From: Lantana camara | Lineage: Eukaryota; Streptophyta; Magnoliopsida; Lamiales; Verbenaceae | DNA length: 64,000 nucleotides | Assembly: GCA_037501455.1 (NCBI GenBank) | Contig: CM074862.1 | Span: 61,411,501 to 61,475,500, forward strand | Direction of reading: 5' to 3' | Shown here: positions 24,439 through 36,043 of the stretch, one piece after another | How positions within the stretch are numbered: the stretch's first letter is position 1 | How the letters are laid out: the number at the start of each line of letters is the position of its first letter | The notes under the pieces: generated by a model | What the model was told of the DNA's origin: nothing | Databases searched by the model: none | Seen by the model: only the letters and a program-made list of their open reading frames with translations | Program-made: the position numbers and the translations under genes

Positions 24439-27400
24439 ATGAAATCCGAACCATTCGTATCTATCATTAAGTCAAACAAGTTGACTAAGTCCTAACTAAT
24501 TCTAATTGGCTTCGGATCCTAAAATTCGTTCTGGAATCCGAAAAGAGAAAAGTGCTCTCTATGAGGCTAGATATTCAATTACTTGTGAAAATTCGACCCA
24601 GGCCAAAAGAGAAACAATCTACGGTGAATGGATTTTTTCAAACCACTTAAAAGCAATTGAATCACCTCATAAAAAATATTACAAGGTATAACAGTATGGA
24701 ATTGTTCCATACTCCAAATGAGGAAACAAGTGCATGAACGTGGACTAAAAGGTCCTATTTGATGACCTTGTAGCCGCGGTCATTTAATTGAAAATAGAGT
24801 TCTGAATTGCACTGATTGCTCACATTGCTTCCACCATCATTTAACTATTTTAATACTCAACCAAAATGATACCCTTGTAGCATAGTTGATCATGGTTGAG
24901 AGCAGGAAGGACTAAAAGGTTATGATGGTTAATTCTCCTTCTAAACCCACTAAGTTAAGGCTGGAAGGCCTAAGAAGAAGAAACTCTTAAGAGCCCAGTA
25001 TAGGGGTATGTAAAGGGTACGCCCAAAAGACAGTAGAGATCAAATAAGACGTTTGCTTCTATAGTGGCAAATAAGGACTTTGAAAGGGAACTGCATAGAG
25101 TATGAGTACTCTAATGGGTTATCTCGTGTAGTAATTCTAATAGGATTAGAATTCACTAATCTTGAGTTAATTTTGCATAATCCGTTATGCAAAACTCAAA
25201 GCACTAATGTTTTGAATATACAACGAGATAACAAAAGTAAGTGAGATGACAAAGTTTCAAAAGAACTTAGGCACGCCAAGAAATGAAAGGATTAGTGAGT
25301 TGGACAACTTAGGCTCATTTGACAAAAATGAACCTAGAGAGTTAACTTCTTGTGAATCTTGTCTTAAAGGAAACGTTCCCAAAAGCACGTTTATGAGAAG
25401 CGTGAATGTACCGAACACTTATGGATTTCGATCCATACTGATGTTTATCTATTGCTCAGTATAAGCACTAGATGCAATCATCAGTTCAATCATTATGATT
25501 GAGTGTACTTGATGAAGTTCAAACTCGAAACTTTTATGAAATTCTTAGAATTTCAAAAGGAGGTTAGGAACCAAAGTAGTCTTAAGACATAAACAACTCG
25601 ATCTGATTGAGATAGTAAATATCTTAGTAACTAATTCCTTAGTCATCTTAGAGATCATGGGATTATCTCTTAGTAAACTCATTCGAGAACCACCTCAGTG
25701 TTTCTGAATGAAGGAACAAAACCTTATAGGTTATGGTTTGTTCCATAGCAAGCTTTACTAACTTAAAATAATTCTAGGAATAAACCCCTAGAATATGCAG
25801 TTAGAGATTTCGAATCTAGTACCTTCCAAAAACCAATTCCTTAATTGCACTATGAAATGTGGCATTCTATAGATCCCTAATTATTCTTATCCAAGAATTT
25901 AGGGAAATCCTCTTAAGTGAAGTGGATAGTGGAAGATAAGGTTGAAACGAGTTCAAGTTTACACAACAATATAGAATATTGTTTATACAATTCTCTTAAA
26001 CAAAGTTGTTTGTTTCAAGGAATATACCTTTGTTAAGGAATCGTTCCTATAAGAAAAGAAAGGCAAGCAAGTAGACCTCAAAGAAATTTGAGGATGAGTA
26101 CCCCACACCACATATAGAAGAAACGAGCCCATCCGATAAAACTTAGGCAAATTTTAGAGTAAGTATACGTGTGAAACGTTTCTCTAATAATGCGTTAAAA
26201 ACGTATTCCTAGTAAGCATAAGAATTACTTATGTGGAGTCACTATCAGATTTGGAATCTGATTAGTGTAAGCAAGCCTTGAAATCCAATATAGATTCCAT
26301 ATATTCAAACCAAGTTTGGACCTTGGTTGATCCACCTGATAGGATCAAGCTCATAGAGCTTCGAGTAAATGGAAACCATTACAATCTTCTTGACGGTTGA
26401 AATGTAAAAGTCCGTTTGGATTGTGATTACCATATCTGCATATTCTGACTATTAGATATGATAAACGAATATGAGAATTGTGTTACTCTATAGGAGATTG
26501 AAAGAGACTGAAATATGGTATTTCTATGAATCTCATATTCAGTGGGAGTATGCATAAGGTATTAAAACCCCTAAATCAGTCTGTAGATTGATAAAAGGCT
26601 TCTAGGAGTTAGACAATTCAATTTCATAAGGTAGTCAAATCGTTTGGCTCACATAAAAGTCGAATAAGTCTTAAGTGTACGCATGAAAGTTAGTGATGTA
26701 AGCTTCAACTTTTGGTACTTTAGAAAATGACATCCTTCTTATAAGGAATGTGAATGATGACATGAAAGTTACCAAAATTTTGTTTAGGAAACAATTTGAC
26801 ATGAAAGATCTTAGTGATTATCTTAAATTCTCAGTATTGAGATCTATAAAAGATAGATCTAAGAGAATAAATGGATTATCACAATCAAGTACATAACCGC
26901 GGTACTAAAGTGGTTTAGTATGGACAAATGAAACATCTCTTTTGAAGAGTATGTGTCATAAGATAACTTTAAGAAAGTTAGTGTGTCCAACACCCCTTTA
27001 AGTGAAAGGATGCATAATGTATGCAATGTTATGTACTAGACTTGATATTGAGCAGCACAAAGCATAGTGGGCCGAATCTATTATGACCTTACAGAAGGTC
27101 ACTGGGTTGCTGTAAAATATACCCTCAAAGTAGTTTAGAAGAAATGAAGATAACTTTATAGAGCCTAGAAAGATCTTGTCGTAAGAAGGATATTTTGATG
27201 TAATCATTGCATCAAACATAGATGATTGCAAGTCATTGAAAGGATACAACCTTTACCTAAATGGTAAAGCAAAGTGTTGAAAAGGCGTTCCCAGCGCGAA
27301 CATTCCAAATCTCGACTACTGTAGTTGAGAACTTAGCCATATTTAATATTGCTAAGTTAAGTGTTTGGGTAAGAAACTCCATCTAACTAGTTAGATGAAG

Positions 27401-27667
27401 TTCCTAGCGTGAAACAACTCCATTATCATATTGTATGATTAAATGGATGGTTGCTCAAATAAGAGAACCAAGACCTCACCAAGAGACTGAACACGTGATT
27501 ACGAATCACTTTATAAGGAAAAAGTGTTTCCTTAGAGATGTGTAAATAAGAAGGTCACATCAGCAGAGAACGTAGCAGATACGCTTTGGAAACGCCCAAA
27601 GTCAACAGGCTCTCAAAGTACATCTTGAGAAGATGGGACTTAAAGTACCTAAATGGCTTTTACGGGC
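24439..27667 (+). pseudogene. gag-pol: C2 degraded copia gag-pol
   Basis: Plus-strand remnants appear in the correct copia order. The gag start (near 24439) aligns with the C1 gag start. A broken CCHC zinc knuckle begins with TGC at 25054. The GAG-pre-integrase segment at 25290-25400 includes SCESCLKGNVPKS. Integrase remnants lie at 25560-25760. The reverse transcriptase end at about 26740-26945 reads near KQFDMKDLSD and IKDRSKR. The RNase H tail at 27548-27625 includes SAENVADTLWKRPKS. Many stops and frameshifts are present; the longest frame is 83 codons or fewer. The region is about 3.2 kb, so large deletions must have occurred. Confidence 0.75.
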
Positions 27668-27678
27668 AAGTGGGAGAT
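27668..27678 (+). other. C2 polypurine tract
   Basis: AAGTGGGAGAT just before the LTR terminus (here TATTGGG, one change from TGTTGGG). Confidence 0.85.
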
Positions 27679-28335
27679 TATTGGGAATAGTGCCCTAGAA
27701 AGCCGATTCGTCGTAATCAACTTTAGGACTTTCCTTATGTCACAGACAATCTTTGAATAATACACAATTAATTATTATCATATGCAAACACTTCCTTATA
27801 TGCTAATACGTGTTTTGTGTGTTTCCATTACGTACGCATGTATTAGAACTCCCCTAATCCATAAGGCTGTTAGGGACTTTGTCATTAGGTGAATAACACA
27901 TGAAACAAGCCTTAACTCAAGGCCAGATTAGAAACCACTCCAATTCGATGAGTCCAACAAACAGTGGGAGTGTTGATTAGGCTCGATTGAGACTTGCTCA
28001 TGGGATTGTGTCCTTAAGAAGGGGCATCCTGTTTCATGGGGTGTAAAGTGCATAAGTTGATGCGTACGCGATATATGAGGGTGCTCGTTATTAGAACTGG
28101 TACACTGAGGTGTCCCGCGTGAGAAGATTCCTAAATGGGAAAGGAAGTTTCCACTTCAAGAAGAGGAAACTTCCATATTAGAAAATATCTCATAGGTCAA
28201 TGGCGTGAGTAAAGTAATCCTTTGACTTGAGATTTCATTGATGCTTTGGGCTAACTCTGTAGTTTTTGGTATAAGCTTTAAAGGATGTCTACTGAGACAA
28301 CTGATTCAAGGCTTATGCTGGGGCTGCACAAGTGG
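27679..28335 (+). mobile_element. C2 3' LTR, first segment
   Basis: Matches the 5' LTR from its first base to the equivalent of about 12665, where solo LTR A begins. The last five bases, AGTGG (28331-28335), recur at 56789-56793. Confidence 0.9.
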
Positions 28336-30144
28336 TGTAGCGCCCCAACGGAAGGCCCCACATCCCCCTGCACTGAGACCCGACCCGCAAATGAAATGGA
28401 GAGTTCATACACGAGCCGAATCATGGCGAACGGGGACAACTCACTCACTATGCTAGGCGGGAGCTAACTTCGAAACCAAATAAACAATACAAAAGAATGA
28501 AATGCATGTGTGGAAGCAAAACATATAATCAATCATAAATACAGTTACCAATTGACAGGTTCGACTAATAGAGATTCCTAGTCCCGAAATTCAAACATAA
28601 CTCATATATCATAATATTTTAACCGTAATGTCCATACAAGCTATACATATTGATTCAAATTACAAAATGTGTGAAATGAACCAAACTTGACCACGCGACA
28701 GGACCGACTAGAAAACCCGCCAAGCACACCAACACCTGTAAGAGAAAACTAAAAACAAAGCCGGGTTCAGTCTATAGGAGACTGGTGGGTATAAAACAGG
28801 CATATCATAACTAATATAGCAGAATTTAAACACAACCACATGCAAGCTATAATCCCGCGTGAGGTTTTATTAGATATTTCCCAAGTGGGTAAAACAAAGG
28901 AAAACAATGCCCGGGATTACAACTAATAAGTTTATTTATTCTTTACAATCATGCGGTAAGTACGTGAGCCCTGGCGGGTGGGCGAATATCTCCAACCTAC
29001 TCCTCGTGTGTGTATATCATTTCAATCTTTACATTGGCGATCATACACATTCATATATAGTTGTTCATATTCATTCATAATCATTATCGTTCATTATCAT
29101 AAACACTTACACCTTTTTCCTCCAGGTGGTGGACGGGTTAGGACCCGACCACTGGTCCATACATGGGCCAATAGGGGTACATGAATCCCCCAGGGTCACT
29201 CAGCTCCCATTCCTCGCTAAACCTCCTAGCGAGGGTCAGTATCACTGTCAATGTGGTGGGACTAGTACAAGGGATCATCGTCGGCCCTTGCCTTCCCAGA
29301 TCGCCACTTACACTAAGTACCTGGGCCCGTGTGTTCAATCATGTCCACGCTAAAAATCATAAGGTGGGAATACATAAAAGAAGGGATTTATGTTGGAAAT
29401 TATTGACTCTTTTGAAAAGACTCGATATATATATATATAATTATAATATTTTGGCTCAAATCTTTCATATAAGGGATATATCGGGTCATCATAACTAATA
29501 GAAGAGAAACCCACCTGGTACACCTTACCGAACAATACCAAGAAGTAAACAAGAGGACTTGAAAGTGTCCTATGAACCCGGCAAGTCTCCGCCTTAGAGA
29601 AAATTGTACAAATGACAACACGGTGTATACATGATACTCAAGACTCAAAATGAACCATATATGACGCACGGCAATGCAATGAACATGATATGAAGTAAAT
29701 GCGAGGTAGAAATCATGTTATGAAGCCATATAACCAATTAGTTCATTCAACACGTTCCATACTTGAAGGTTTTACGTTCAAACATTTCGTAATTCATATC
29801 AATTCAAGTCATGAATTTCATATAACAATTAAAGCTCAAAGATAACAATTTACAGTTAGAGAATAGGCAAAATAAATGCATTCAAATCAATTAAATGGGT
29901 AAGAATGTTAAATAGATAACAAATAAATTCCAAAATTTCAAATAAAATTAATTAATTCATGAAATATTTACAATATATATATACGTACGCATGCACATGC
30001 ATAATGTATTTTATATATACACATTACATGCATGCAAATACGTATATAGATAAATATAATTCATGCATAATATATACTAAATGCATGCACACACTTAACA
30101 CACACAAGAGTATGCAATATATAGATATATATACGTATACATAC

Positions 30145-30148
<4 letters not shown>

Positions 30149-30178
<30 letters not shown>
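30149..30178. repeat. (TA)n microsatellite in A
   Basis: Uninterrupted TA run of about 15 units, within a longer AT-rich low-complexity tract (about 29970-30260). The frames of 86-98 codons here are low-complexity artefacts. Confidence 0.95.
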
Positions 30179-30179
<1 letters not shown>

Positions 30180-30303
30180 TTCACGCACAAAACACCAAAT
30201 CACATGCGCACCATGCACACAATACGTAATATATATATATAGTACAAACATATAAATACCTACGCAGCAGGGCAGCAGCAACAAAGATTAAAAAGAAAGG
30301 ATC

Positions 30304-30426
30304 TCCCCGGCCTGGGGAAATTTCCTCTTCACAACTCCCCCGCCGGGGAAAAAGCTACTGGACCATTTTGGAAGGTGAGTCCCCGACCGCGGACTTTCGA
30401 AGCCAAATTCTCCCCGCCCGGGGAGA
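30304..30426. repeat. A palindrome cluster with TCCCC/GGGGA arms
   Basis: TCCCC-GGCCT-GGGGA (30304-30318), TCCCC-CGCC-GGGGA (30336-30349), AGTCC/GGACT (30378-30395) and TCTCCCCG-CC-CGGGGAGA (30409-30426). Same relative place as the E1 cluster. Confidence 0.85.
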
Positions 30427-30833
30427 CTGAGCATGAACGAAAATAGACAGCAGCAGACGCAGCAAACAGGGGAAAATTTTGAAGGCAAACAGGGGAACCA
30501 TCACATACACAACACAACCAACAATCAAGCAACAAATAAGGTAAAAAGGAGCAGCAAATGACAGCAAAAACAGGTCCTATAACAGCCCCAAATCACGCAA
30601 CAACAGCAATACGAGAGCAAGGAAGGAAATAATTCATTTTCATATAAGTTCATCAATGATATCTTCATCAATTCTCAACTACCAAGAAATACAAGTTAAT
30701 ATAACATTAAATAGAGTTCATGTGGTCATATAATTGTCATCAATTCAAGAGAAATCAGAAGAGAAAGCATATGAGTTCAAATTTCATCCTAACCCTTACT
30801 ATTTATCATCTTGCCCCAAAACCAAATCAAATC

Positions 30834-32514
30834 TGTAACACCCCAAATGGAGGATGCCACATCCCCCGCACTAAGACCCAGATCCGGTCACGAAATGGAA
30901 AGTCCATGCCCCGAATCCGAATCATAGCGAACGGGAGACCAACTCACACACTAGGCTGGGCGAATCTAACTCGACAGACTTAGAGCGCGGAAGCAATTTA
31001 AACAATTATCATCAGATAGCGAAAGTAATTAAATCAACGTACAAAATAAGTGACGGGTTCAACTAGCATAGATACCTAGTCCCGAATCTCAAATCATCGC
31101 AACATAATAAACCAACATAAGTATCAGCAGAATAGCAAATTACATCCAAATGCTAGCATACTAACCCCACACGGGTTTAAGTCTAAGTAGAGCATAAAAC
31201 ATAATCTCGAAAAGCGAAATAAGAATACATAACATAAATAGAGTATGTGACAAATGAATCTTAACACCAACTAAACCGACAAGTGTGACTCAGAAGACTC
31301 ACTTCCGCCTAGCTCAAGCCGAAAGGAAACCTGCAAACTAAAAGATAAAATGAGGGGGTCAGTCAACTGACTGAGTGAGGGGGCTAACACACACCCACTA
31401 TATATATATAAAGCACAACACTTATCATGACAGGAGATAGGTGTTGCATACCAAAGACATTTCCAAAAGTACCCAAAAAGATAGATATATAAGTTTTAGA
31501 AAACATTTCAGAAACTCTATCTCGATTCATGATTCTCAGACAAAACAGATCACATGCTCGGCGAGTACGAACTTCCAACCTTTACTCCTCAGAACATATC
31601 AAAACATAGAATACAAAATCAAATCCAACCGTCACACCAATGATGGAGGAGATGTACCATCCCCAAACCATCCAGAATAGACAACCCCTCAAGGGGTAGC
31701 GAACCCACAAGAGTCCTCCCCGGCTGTATACCGAAGGCTCAAGATATCATGCCTCCCCTATCTCCCTGAGTCGCGCAATGATATCTCAAATGGAGACTAT
31801 GCACAGGCCGAGCCCTAATGGCCCTATACCGTCCCAGGGATTCCTTACCCATAGCTCCTCGGATCCATAACAGAACAGAACAGAACAGATACCATATATC
31901 ATGGGTAACTCGCTACAGAACAGATCATAACATAACATAACATTTCAAAACAGCTTACATGTGCTTTCATATCTAATTTTCCAAAACATAGCTGATTCAC
32001 AAGGTCATAAACATATCATATCCAACACATACGTATTTATAATAGAGATACTCGCATACAAGGGCTGAAATCAGCATATTAAGGCCATAGGTCGCATAAC
32101 TATACAAAATCCTAAACCTCACCTCATGAAAGTAGAGTCTGAGAGTGTGAAGGACAAACACTCCTAAACCTCTGGCACACCACCACCACCAAACACTGAA
32201 ACAGAACATACAGAAGCCCGGACTTAGACTCTATATGAACCAAACAAGAGGCACGGTGTTGCTCAACATGATCGTTGTTATGCATAAGTGTTCATGTTGT
32301 GCTTGGATAAGGTGTCGTTGTCATTCAAGGCATATCAATGCTCAACAAGGTCATATTTACAAGCAACCGACAGGCAATTCCATATCCAAAGATGCAAGAT
32401 CAATTTAGGAAGTCAATGTATTCACAAAATGCATATTAAATCATCCAATGTCACAGGGTTCAATTATAATATTAGAATTAAGCATCAAGTTCATGTCGAG
32501 TTATAAAGTGCATA
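30834..32514 (-). mobile_element. T': solo LTR of the LARD-like T family, segment 1
   Basis: Plus strand begins TGTAACACCCCAAA, the reverse of the T LTR end. It continues at 36044-38086 and 55635-55814, about 3.9 kb in all. It has single copies of two segments that are duplicated in the T array. Holds the hairpin TCAGTCA-AC-TGACTGA (31359-31374) and acceptor TTTGCAG ending at 31331. The 5-bp flanks into A (AAATC left, AACTG right) do not match, so its origin by simple insertion is not proven. Confidence 0.85.
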
Positions 32515-33650
32515 TGTAACAGCCCTAACCTGGGCCGAGTTGGAAAAGGTAAAGAAAAGGGGTTATTCAAGAAGCACTTATAATCTCGGTCCTTATTTAT
32601 TCTCTTCATGCATTACATCTTATGTGACTTATGTGCTTTTATGTGTTACACTTTAATTAAATGATCGTAGATTTAATTATTTCCTTTATTTAACTCGTAC
32701 CTTGAAACTCTTCTCATAAAATCCTAGAATTCTAGTATTCATTCCCTTTTAGCACCTAAAACCCTTTCATACGCTTCAAAACCCATTCCTACAGTTTTAG
32801 GGTAGAAATTACGAAAATACCCCTACGGCTCAAAAATATTCCTACGTTTCCCGAAGCACTTTCACTACCTAATATTGTAACCAAAAGAATCCTCACATTA
32901 TTTCGAGGATCGTGATACTCTCCGTGAACCATAATTCCCATCCTAACTCCCGTAGTGTCAAAAACCTGCGAAAACCCTAGTTTATGATTCGATCATAAAT
33001 AAATCCTTGCTCATCTACTTTTTGATATTCAATATTATAACCAAAACGATCCTCAAATTATTTTATGAATTTTCATGCATTTACTAAAAACTCGATTTCA
33101 CCATAGAATATTTTATAAATATTTTCCTTTCTAAAAATCACCATTTTATTTTAAACGATTAGCTTTTATGCAAGAGTCGAAATTATACTTAAAACGATTC
33201 TTGAATTTTTCTCTACAATATAGTGATTTTTCCAAACTCTAAACCTTATCATAGCTTCGTTTATATAATTTTCCTATGATTTTCATCATCTTTATTATTC
33301 ATAACTTATGAACGAAAAGTCCAACTATTTCACAATTATAATCAAAACGAGCCCGTTTTTCACTCGATCTTTCATTAATTCACTACTTCAAGATTTTACC
33401 TCTCGACTCTTGAATAAATTTTACATTTATTTTTATTTCAAGATGACATCATCCATGACCTCATGCTCTTCTAGAAGGATTAATTAAATGAACATAATTT
33501 CTCCACATTTCCTAACTAATTACCTAGCATTTGTTCATAATATAATTTAACCACATCTCCTAATTAATCACCAAGCATTTGTATGAGTTAGGAGACATCC
33601 ACATCTTGCATAAACTTTCATTTATTGCTTAAAGACCCCTCATGACTACC

Positions 33651-33658
33651 TATAAATA
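33651..33658 (+). promoter_or_regulatory. S2 TATA box
   Basis: TATAAATA followed about 30 bp later by a CA-rich stretch. This is the likely retrotransposon promoter; the R region would begin near 33680. Confidence 0.6.
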
Positions 33659-33753
33659 CCCCCTCAAGCCTCATTTATACTTCACAAATCAACACACAAA
33701 AATCACTCCCTCTCTCCCCAATACTCACGCCACTTTCTCCCTCTCTCTACAAG

Positions 33754-35695
33754 GTGAGTTTTTCTTCTATTATTTCATGCTTTATAATATCTTCTTAGTA
33801 TAATAATAATAGTAGCACGTCTAGGATTAATTAAATTATGCTTTAGGAATTTTATTTTATGAAATATGTGCATAGTTGTTAGTTAAATACAATGTGTGCA
33901 CATTATGGAATTTTATTTAATTAAATGCATGAATTATGATATGATATAATGTGAGTATGTATTTAAATGATTATGATCTTGTTTGATTAAATTCATGCCT
34001 AGAATAATTTATTTAGAATTATTTTTCATAGAGAATTTATATATTTTGCTATATTATGCTTCAAATCTTATGTTATGAATATGAATATAATCAAGCATGT
34101 GTAGAACATTTATGAATACTTGAAGATTTGAATAAATTCATGTTTAGGAATTTGTTTATGAATCATATTTCATGAAAAGTTTATATATTATGCTCATTTA
34201 TTCTTTAATCTTATGTTATGACTATGAATTTGATCAAGAATGCCTAGAACATCTTATGGATATTCAAACATGATGAAGAACATGTTCTTGATGTTCTTGA
34301 AATATGTGTGTACCGTGTGCTAGTGTCTGTAAGTGTGTGTTTGATTTTATGTTTAAAAGTATTTAATCCCCTATGTTTAAATAGTAACCGTTTTTCAATA
34401 GTAACTTTGACTTTTGACTTTAAATATGAATTTTGACCAATAATATCATGTAGTAATTTCAAGAATTATTATAAAATAAAATTTGGTTTTATTTAAGAAA
34501 GGACTTTTGTCTAACGATTTCAAAATCGGGGATTAAATAACGTTTTCAAAATCGGGTTCACCTTTATTAAAAATAAACCTTAATTTGGATTCATAAATTG
34601 AATAAGAATTTCTTGGTTAATTCGGTTGTATGACTATGGTATCAGTGTGTTTTATAATAATATTTCAATTCTAGATTACCGAATTTCCTGTACCTTAGTG
34701 TTACTCGTTACAATATGCCTTAATTGTACGCATTCATGTATCGCATTAGTATAGAAAGAACCTAGTTCTCTAAGTCCGTAGTAGTTCACTACTTTCAGGA
34801 ACTAGGTCTGGACAGTGGAACCCCGAATACCTTACTTGATTCTGTATCATAGCAGGTGAGGTTAAAATATTTTCAACTGGGATCATGAGTCTACATATAA
34901 AATATTTTATTATTAATCCTAATAAGGATTCAGTCTTATTTTCCCTAATTATAGTATTATCCCCTTTCTGGGAAATATCTGATATAAGGATATCTATTAT
35001 CCTATTATATAAAACAAAATCCTTGTTCAAGTATATGTTACAAACATATCATACTCAAGTCCATTTTGGCGAGTATTGATATGATGTAACTCAATTCTGT
35101 ATCCAAAATGCAAGATCTGTATCTGTATCTGTATCTGTTGGGCCCGGTGGTACGGTAGAACTAATAGCCAGGTGGCAAGGGCCATCGTCTATTACTATAC
35201 CTGCCGCCAAATCTGATCTTAATGATGGTTTAACTGGAGGTTAGTTATTCCACATTAAGTGACGGGAAAGGTACGTCCCTCCCTCTGTCTGTATCTGGAT
35301 CTCGAGGGGTTGCTCCCGACAGATCATGGAGGAAGAAGGCTGGATTGATCCTGTTATTTCTGATTTCATTCTATTTAAGGAGTAAAGGATGGAGAACGCC
35401 TACTTGCAGGGCATTAATACTTTATTGTCATATGGTTCATATTTTCAAGAATCTGATACCCAGTCCCCTTATTCCCTTTTTCTCAAAATAAATATGAACC
35501 AAATATTTGTATTAATTATTTTTTTATTGATTTCCGGTATAGTACTATTAATATATTATTTTATTAATGGTATCAAACTCCAACTTTTATAGTCAAACAC
35601 TTTTCAAATATACCTATACGTATATATGTAGTTCCAACTACCCCCTCACTTAGTCACTTTGACTAACCCTCGCACTTTACAAATCATGGTTTCAG
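33754..35695 (+). other. Candidate LTR-embedded intron of S2
   Basis: Donor CAAG|GTGAGTTTT at 33753/33754, about 70 nt after the predicted start site. Acceptor GGTTTCAG|GT at 35695/35696, preceded by the hairpin TTAGTCA-CTT-TGACTAA (35650-35666). Interval 1942 nt. Splicing is inferred. Confidence 0.45.
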
Positions 35696-36043
35696 GTTCA
35701 ACGGACGCTTACTAGAAGGTATCTTGAAGCCTAGTGTGTCTTCTCGTTAGCATGATAGTTCAAGGTTCTTTAGAATAAGTTATGCTTCCGAGCTTGTAAT
35801 TGTCTATTACGGCGTGGTCACTACTTTTGATATTTATACTATGCCATTACTGGCTTATTTATTGCATTCCCCTATCATAGTTTTGAAAGTTTTTAAATTA
35901 TAAAATTTCCGCTGCAGTGTTTTAATACTCTGATATTGTATAGCACTGTCCGTTCGCCGGAGTGTTTCTCGGGTGCTAGGCCTCACATCCACTCGGGAAA
36001 TACTTTGGTGCGGGGTTGTAGTGTATAGGGGCGCTACAGCATA

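Larger units (their letters stand above)
28336..30833 (-). mobile_element. A: solo LTR, left segment (its downstream part)
   Basis: Plus strand starts TGTAGCGCCCC, so the minus-strand LTR ends GGGGCGCTACA. The LTR continues at 55815-56788, starting TGTAACGGCCCG on the minus strand. Total is about 3.47 kb without insertions. The perfect AGTGG duplication (28331-28335, 56789-56793) shows a single insertion into the C2 3' LTR. Holds the CAGTCT/AGACTG hairpin (28768-28784), an acceptor CTCTTACAG|GT ending at 28736, a GGGCCC block near 29323, a TA microsatellite and a palindrome cluster (30304-30426). Confidence 0.9.
32515..36038 (+). mobile_element. S2: solo LTR inside T'
   Basis: Starts TGTAACAGCCC and ends GGGGCGCTACA, 3524 bp, with perfect duplication GCATA at 32510-32514 and 36039-36043. 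Removing it restores the T LTR sequence seen at about 40525-40545 (reverse strand). It shares many blocks with the E2 LTR. Contains TATAAATA at 33651, a donor at 33754, a (TGTATC)n stretch near 35110, a GGGCCCGG block (35140) and a hairpin plus acceptor (35650-35695). Confidence 0.95.

Noticed and set aside
29959..30284. Tyr/Ile/Thr-rich frames on both strands
   Set aside because: Produced by the TA and ACATA low-complexity tract in LTR A.
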